Origin: Bordetella genomosp. 5
Lineage (GTDB): Bacteria > Pseudomonadota > Gammaproteobacteria > Burkholderiales > Burkholderiaceae_B
Length of the DNA stretch: 64,000 nt
Reading direction: 5' to 3'
Assembly: GCF_002261475.1 (NCBI RefSeq)
Contig: NZ_NEVN01000003.1
Location: 1-64,000, forward strand
Position numbers and translations under genes: made by a program. Each line of letters begins with the position of its first letter. Position 1 is the stretch's first letter. Shown here one piece after another: positions 59,457 to 64,000 of the stretch. Under the pieces are notes generated by a model. The model was not told the DNA's origin. It saw nothing but the letters and a program-made list of their open reading frames with translations, and searched no databases.

Positions 59457-60052
59457 GCGAACGCGATGTCGACGCCGAACTTGTCGCGCGCGTGCAACGC
59501 GGCGACAAGAAAGCTTTCGACCTGCTGGTACTGAAGTATCAGCGCAAGATACTGCGCCTGCTGGCGCGGATGATCCGCGACCCATCCGAGATCGAGGATG
59601 TGGCGCAGGAGGCATTCATCAAGGCCTACCGGGCCCTGCCGCAGTTTCGCGGAGAAAGCGCCTTCTATACGTGGTTGTATCGTATTGCGATCAATACGGC
59701 ACGAAATTGGCTGGCTTCCCAGGGGCGGCGCCCGAGCGCGCCCAATGCGATAGAAACGGAAGACGGTGAAACTTTTAACGAAACCGACAACCTAACCGAT
59801 ATAAGCACGCCAGAAGCGATGTTCGCCAGCCGCGAGATCGCCGAGACGGTCAACGCCGCGATCGAGGAATTGCCCGAGGAGCTGCGGACCGCTATCGTCC
59901 TGCGTGAAATCGAAGGTATGAGTTACGAAGACATCGCCCAAAGCATGGACTGTCCCATTGGTACGGTTCGCTCGCGCATTTTCCGCGCCCGCGAAGCCAT
60001 TTCCAATCGGTTGCGGCCTCTGCTTGACACCGATGCCGAGCGTCGCTGGTAA
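59453..60052 (+). CDS. rpoE: RNA polymerase sigma factor RpoE (AlgU type)
   Basis: Extracytoplasmic-function sigma factor for envelope stress. ATG 59453 gives 199 residues with region 2 (about 20-90: DLLVLKYQRKILRLLARM, DVAQEAFIKAYRALPQFRGESAFYTWLYRIAINTARNW) and region 4 (about 135-185: LPEELRTAIVLREIEGMSYEDIAQSMDCPIGTVRSRIFRARE). The sequence is close to E. coli sigma-E. Followed by its anti-sigma factor rseA after 12 bases, then rseB and mucD. Confidence 0.97.
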   Translation: MSERDVDAELVARVQRGDKKAFDLLVLKYQRKILRLLARMIRDPSEIEDVAQEAFIKAYRALPQFRGESAFYTWLYRIAINTARNWLASQGRRPSAPNAIETEDGETFNETDNLTDISTPEAMFASREIAETVNAAIEELPEELRTAIVLREIEGMSYEDIAQSMDCPIGTVRSRIFRAREAISNRLRPLLDTDAERRW

Positions 60053-60064
60053 GGAGTGGCAGTC

Positions 60065-60601
60065 ATGCAAACAGTAGCCAAGTCCGAGATCGCCGATTCT
60101 TCATGGGAGGAATCGGTTTCCGCCTGGATGGATGGCGAAGGATCCGAGGACTTTTTCGAAAACCTGACGAGCCCGCAGGCCCGTCAGGCCTGGAGCACGT
60201 ATCACCTCATCGGTGACGCGTTGCGCAACCCCGGGCCGGTGATCACGCCGAGCGCCGACTTCCAGGCGCGCCTGTCGCGCGCCCTCGAAGCCGAGCTGCC
60301 CATCGTGGCCGCCCCGCGCCGCAGCCGCCGGTCGCACCTGCGCATGGGCCTGTCCGGCCTGGCCGTGGCCGCCGCGGTCGCCACCGTGGCCTGGGTCGCT
60401 CAGCCCTACGTGGCGGGCGGCATCAACCCCGCGCCCACCCAGGTGCTGGCCGACGCGGCCGTGCCGGGCGCCGGTGCGCCGGGTGCCGCTGCGTCGGGCG
60501 CCGATGACGGCCCCCTGCGCGATTACCTCGAGGCCCATCGCCAGATGGCCGGCCCGAGTGCGGTACGCCAGGTCTCCTTCGAGGCCGGAGCGGGGCGTTG
60601 A
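60065..60601 (+). CDS. rseA: Anti-sigma-E factor RseA
   Basis: Membrane protein that holds RpoE inactive until envelope stress triggers its proteolysis. ATG 60065 is chosen because AAGGAG lies 8 bases before it; an in-frame GTG at 60056 is part of that site. The 178 residues have a cytoplasmic sigma-binding domain (SAWMDGEGSEDFFENLTSPQARQAWSTYHLIGDALRN), one transmembrane helix (about 94-112) and a periplasmic tail. The TGA overlaps the rseB ATG. Confidence 0.92.
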   Translation: MQTVAKSEIADSSWEESVSAWMDGEGSEDFFENLTSPQARQAWSTYHLIGDALRNPGPVITPSADFQARLSRALEAELPIVAAPRRSRRSHLRMGLSGLAVAAAVATVAWVAQPYVAGGINPAPTQVLADAAVPGAGAPGAAASGADDGPLRDYLEAHRQMAGPSAVRQVSFEAGAGR

Positions 60602-61647
60602 TGGCACAGTCGCAGGACGTGCGCGCAGTGACGTTCACGCGCATGGCAGTGCGGCAACGCCGTTTCGCGGCGCAGGCCGCGTGTGCGCTGATGGCGCTCA
60701 TGGCGTTGCACGGCGCCGCGCTGGCCCAAAGCGCGCCGCCGTCCGCCGATCCGGTTCAGTTGCTCGCCGATATCCAGCAGGCCGCGCGCAAGCAGGACTA
60801 CGCCGGCGTGTTCATGTATCAACAGGGCGAAGTCATCCAGTCGTCGCGTCTGGTGCACGTGGTCGATGGCACCGGTGAGCGCGAGCGCCTCGAGATCCTC
60901 GACGGCCAGCCGCGCGAGTACCTGCGTCACAACGACGACGTCCAATGCCTCGTGCCCGAGCACAAGACCGTGTTGCTGGAGCGCCGTCGTGGCGATCGCT
61001 TCCCGGGTCTGCTGCTGGGCGATCCCGCCGACCTCACCAAGCATTACACGATTCGTGCCGAAGAAAAGCTGCACCGCGTCGCTGACCGCGAGTGCCGGCT
61101 GATCACCGTCGAGCCGCGCGATGGGCTGCGCTACGGCTATCGTCTCTGTGCCGACGTGAAGACCAATCTCTTGCTGAAGGCGCAGACCTTCGACCCGGGC
61201 CGGGGCGTGATCGAGCAGGTCTCGTTCTCGTCGATCCGTCTGGGCAGCGATGTCGATCCCGCGCAGCTGTCCTCGCGCTGGAACATCCGCGACTGGAAGG
61301 TGGTCGAGATGACCATGAAACCGGTCGATCTCGTCGCGCAAGGCTGGCGCATTCCTGCGCCGCAAGGCTTTCTGGCCGTGATGCAGGTCGCGCGGCACAT
61401 GGGCAAGGGAACCGTTAGCCAGGTCGTGCTGTCGGATGGATTGGCGGCGATTTCGGTCTTCATCGAACCCTACGATCCTGATCGCCACCAGCATCCTCCC
61501 GCTGGTCTGATCCAGCGCGGTGCCATCAACATTTACGGAACGCGTATTGCAGATTTCTGGTTGACGGCGTTGGGTGAGGTACCGGTGACGACGCTCGAAC
61601 AACTCGCGCAAGGCACCGAATACGTGCCCACTCCAGCCGCCAAATAA
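60601..61647 (+). CDS. rseB: Sigma-E regulator RseB (MucB)
   Basis: Periplasmic protein that protects RseA from cleavage and senses lipopolysaccharide or lipoprotein stress. From ATG 60601 it has 348 residues with a signal peptide ending near ALAQSAPP, the MucB N-terminal domain (about 45-210) and the C-terminal domain (about 225-330). Conserved segments include YAGVFMYQQGEVIQSSRLVHVVDGTGERERLEILDG and YGYRLCADVKTNLLLKA. Standard order after rseA. Confidence 0.94.
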   Translation: MAQSQDVRAVTFTRMAVRQRRFAAQAACALMALMALHGAALAQSAPPSADPVQLLADIQQAARKQDYAGVFMYQQGEVIQSSRLVHVVDGTGERERLEILDGQPREYLRHNDDVQCLVPEHKTVLLERRRGDRFPGLLLGDPADLTKHYTIRAEEKLHRVADRECRLITVEPRDGLRYGYRLCADVKTNLLLKAQTFDPGRGVIEQVSFSSIRLGSDVDPAQLSSRWNIRDWKVVEMTMKPVDLVAQGWRIPAPQGFLAVMQVARHMGKGTVSQVVLSDGLAAISVFIEPYDPDRHQHPPAGLIQRGAINIYGTRIADFWLTALGEVPVTTLEQLAQGTEYVPTPAAK

Positions 61648-61693
61648 GAACAAGCCTGCAAAAGGTGTTGGGGTCTTTACGGAGCTCAAGGTA

Positions 61694-63187
61694 ATGAACG
61701 CAACTACAGTGTCGAACTCTTTTTTCCGGCGCTTTTTCCTGGCCATGATGGTCGGGACCATGCTGGTTTCCGCCCAGCCTCAACTGGCACATGCCCAGAC
61801 GCCCGTCGCGGGCGGGGTGCTGCCCGATTTCACATCGATCGTCGAGAAGGCCGAGCCGGCCGTGGTCAACATCCGCACCACGGCCACCGTGCCCGTGCGC
61901 GGAGGCCCCGGTGGCCCTGGCGGCGGCAACGGCGATCCGTACGAGCTGTTCCGCTGGTTCTTCGGGCCGGACTTCCAGCCCCCCGGCCCGACGCCGGGTC
62001 CGCGTCGTCAGCCGCCGCAGGCGCAGCCTGAAGAGCGCACCGTGCCGCGCGGCGTGGGTTCCGGCTTCTTCATCTCCGAAGACGGCTACATCCTCACCAA
62101 CAACCACGTCATCAGCGACGCGACGGATATCTACGTCACGCTGACCGACGGCCGTGAATTCAAGGCCAAGGTCATCGGCACCGACGAGCGCACCGACGTC
62201 GCGCTGATCAAGGTCGAAGCCAAGGGCATGACGCCGCTGCCGGTCGGCAACACCAAGCTGCTCAAGAAGGGCCAGTGGGTGCTCGCGATCGGTTCGCCGT
62301 TCGGCCTGGACTCCACCGTGACCTCCGGCATCGTCAGCGCGATCGGCCGCGACACCGGCGAGTATCTGCCGTTCATCCAGACCGACGTGGCCGTGAACCC
62401 CGGCAACTCGGGCGGCCCGCTGCTGAACATGCAGGGTGAGGTGGTCGGCATCAATTCGCAGATCATCTCGCGCAGCGGCGGCTTCATGGGCATCTCGCTC
62501 GCGATCCCGATCGACGAAGCCATGCGCGTGGTCGATCAGCTGCGCGCCACCGGCAAGGTCACGCGCGGCCGTATCGGCGTGCAGATCGGCGAAGTCAGCA
62601 AGGATGTCGCCGATGCCATCGGTCTGCCGCGTGCCGAGGGCGCGCTGGTGAACAGCGTCGAGCCGGACGGCCCCGCCGAGAAGGGCGGTGTGCAGCCGGG
62701 CGACGTGATCCTCAAGTTCAATGGCGAGACCATCAAGCGCTGGTCGGATCTGCCGCGCATCGTCGGCGAAACCAAGCCGGAGAGCGAAGGCAAGATCGAA
62801 GTCTGGCGCAAGGGTCGCAGCGTCACGCTGACCGTCAAGGTCGCCGAACTGCAGGCCGAGCAGACCGCTCAGGCCAAAGGCAAGGCCGAGCGTGAAGCCA
62901 AGCCCGAAGTGACCAACCATCTGGGTCTGGGCGTGGCCGATGTGCCCGCCGACATGCAGAAGAAGCTCAAGATCAAGGGTGGCGTGCAGGTGCGCCTGGC
63001 CCAGGGTCCGGCGGCTGCCGCGGGTCTTCAGGAAGGCGACATTCTGCTTGCCGTGAACGACACCGACGTCATCAACGCCGAGCAATTCAACAAGGTCGTG
63101 TCCAAGCTGGATAAGTCCAAGGTGGTGGGTCTGTTGTACCGCCGCGGCGGTCAGGCGCAGTGGGTTGCGGTGCAGCCGTCCAAATAA
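61694..63187 (+). CDS. mucD: Periplasmic serine protease MucD/DegP family
   Basis: Degrades or refolds damaged envelope proteins. The 497 residues have a signal peptide (to about residue 36, ending AHAQ), a Pro/Gly-rich loop (about 65-115), a trypsin-like domain with triad His138, Asp168 and Ser239 (NPGNSGGP), and two PDZ domains (about 290-380 and 400-490). Being co-encoded with rpoE-rseA-rseB it is the MucD member of the Do family. An rseP/degS gene is not in the window. Confidence 0.95.
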   Translation: MNATTVSNSFFRRFFLAMMVGTMLVSAQPQLAHAQTPVAGGVLPDFTSIVEKAEPAVVNIRTTATVPVRGGPGGPGGGNGDPYELFRWFFGPDFQPPGPTPGPRRQPPQAQPEERTVPRGVGSGFFISEDGYILTNNHVISDATDIYVTLTDGREFKAKVIGTDERTDVALIKVEAKGMTPLPVGNTKLLKKGQWVLAIGSPFGLDSTVTSGIVSAIGRDTGEYLPFIQTDVAVNPGNSGGPLLNMQGEVVGINSQIISRSGGFMGISLAIPIDEAMRVVDQLRATGKVTRGRIGVQIGEVSKDVADAIGLPRAEGALVNSVEPDGPAEKGGVQPGDVILKFNGETIKRWSDLPRIVGETKPESEGKIEVWRKGRSVTLTVKVAELQAEQTAQAKGKAEREAKPEVTNHLGLGVADVPADMQKKLKIKGGVQVRLAQGPAAAAGLQEGDILLAVNDTDVINAEQFNKVVSKLDKSKVVGLLYRRGGQAQWVAVQPSK

Positions 63188-63221
63188 GCGCCAAGACCGG
63201 CTAAAATGGCTGGTTGCCACT

Positions 63222-63254
63222 AAACGAGGGGGCGCTGGGCGCCCCTTCGTTTTT
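63222..63254 (+). terminator. Terminator of the sigma-E operon
   Basis: A 14-bp stem with one G-T pair (63222-63235 with 63239-63252), a 3-base loop and five T, 35 bases past the mucD stop. It separates mucD from lepA in a 283-base gap that holds no other feature I can support. Confidence 0.85.
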
Positions 63255-63470
63255 GGTCTCCCCTGGTCCGATCCGCCGCCGGCACCCACGCCGGCACCTC
63301 GTGCGGACACTGTTTTGCGTCGCCTTGCCCTTGCCGGCCGCCCTTGCCGGCAGCTGGCGCCAGGCACCGGCGCCGCGCCCAGGGGCTCTGCCCCGTTTGA
63401 CGCGCCCGGCGCCCTGCGCCTCGGGCTGACATCGGATTTCCCGGTTTGCTCTGTCCCTAAATAACTCTTT

Positions 63471-64000
63471 ATGCAGCATATCCGCAACTTCTCCATCATT
63501 GCCCACATCGATCACGGTAAATCGACCCTGGCCGATCGCCTGATCCATCGCTGCGGCGGGTTGGCGGATCGCGAAATGTCGGCGCAAGTGCTGGACTCGA
63601 TGGATATCGAGCGCGAGCGCGGCATCACCATCAAGGCCCAGACCGCGGCCCTGCACTACAAGGCGCAGGACGGCAAGGTCTACAACCTCAACCTCATCGA
63701 CACCCCGGGGCACGTCGACTTCTCGTATGAAGTCAGCCGTTCGCTGTCCGCGTGCGAAGGGGCGCTGCTCGTGGTCGACGCCTCGCAGGGTGTCGAGGCC
63801 CAGACCGTCGCCAACTGCTACACCGCGATCGAGCTCGGCGTCGAAGTGCTGCCCGTGCTGAACAAGATGGATCTGCCGCAGGCCGATCCCGAGGGCGCGC
63901 GCCAGGAAGTCGAAGACGTGATCGGCATCGACGCCAGCGGCGCGGTCCTGGCGAGCGCCAAGACCGGCGTGGGCATCGACGAAATTCTCGAGATGATCGT
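63471..64000 (+). CDS. lepA: Elongation factor 4 LepA (3' partial)
   Basis: Ribosome-associated GTPase affecting translation initiation/back-translocation. The first 176 residues are in the window: [24 protein letters not shown] has the P-loop (AHIDHGKS), [18 protein letters not shown] is switch [14 protein letters not shown] is switch II (G3) and LNKMDLP is G4. This N-terminus is diagnostic of LepA. The gene runs past the right edge. Confidence 0.97.
   Translation, partial: MQHIRNFSIIAHIDHGKSTLADRLIHRCGGLADREMSAQVLDSMDIERERGITIKAQTAALHYKAQDGKVYNLNLIDTPGHVDFSYEVSRSLSACEGALLVVDASQGVEAQTVANCYTAIELGVEVLPVLNKMDLPQADPEGARQEVEDVIGIDASGAVLASAKTGVGIDEILEMI

Overview
This is a GC-rich, gene-dense stretch of a betaproteobacterial chromosome. 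Gene content and order point to the Burkholderiales, most likely Alcaligenaceae (Bordetella/Achromobacter group). The supporting blocks are smc-zipA-ligA, trpB-trpA-accD, yceD-rpmF-plsX-fabH-fabD-fabG-acpP-fabF followed by rpoE-rseA-rseB-mucD-lepA, paired branched-chain amino acid (Liv) ABC transporters, an intracellular polyhydroxyalkanoate depolymerase and a PagL-type lipid A deacylase. This assignment is inference from gene order and protein families; no rRNA is present to confirm it.

Layout. 1-11.7 kb: end of a family-4/5 type uracil-DNA glycosylase gene, the lysophospholipid transporter lplT, the chromosome maintenance/division/repair run smc-zipA-ligA, and on the minus strand a tight msrB-yciB-bolA-PPIase operon. 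12-26.2 kb: two separate Liv-type ABC systems. The plus-strand one has a LivM-LivG fusion; the minus-strand one is a five-gene GF-SBP-HM operon whose LivF has Arg in place of the Walker A Lys. Between them lie a Tat-exported phosphocholine-type phospholipase C, a class IV aminotransferase and an orphan choline/glycine-betaine binding protein. 26.5-33.6 kb: nth with a soluble RnfB-like ferredoxin, PHA depolymerase, ferredoxin-NADP reductase with 7Fe ferredoxin, pncB, ridA, and an mtfA/flavodoxin-like pair. 33.7-42.5 kb: monofunctional relA, an MHS-type transporter, argE, trpB-trpA-accD and pagL. 42.7-52 kb: rne divergent from rluC, a HAD phosphatase, the msrP-msrQ periplasmic methionine sulfoxide repair pair, and an overlapping minus-strand trio maf-like/RsmI-like/AmiD-like. 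52.2-64 kb: the ribosomal protein L32 and fatty acid synthesis cluster, the sigma-E envelope stress operon with its DegP-like protease, and the start of lepA.

Most convergent gene pairs are separated by one strong hairpin with A-tract/T-tract flanks that can terminate from both sides. No tRNA, rRNA, CRISPR array, insertion sequence, prophage or integrase was seen. The window reads as core chromosome and I found no convincing undescribed multi-gene system. The items most worth a second look are small: the Walker A Lys-to-Arg LivF, two non-coding tandem repeat arrays (near 47.95-48.05 kb and 52.08-52.17 kb), the long rne leader, a hairpin leader before trpB, and the phospholipase C/choline-binding-protein neighbourhood.
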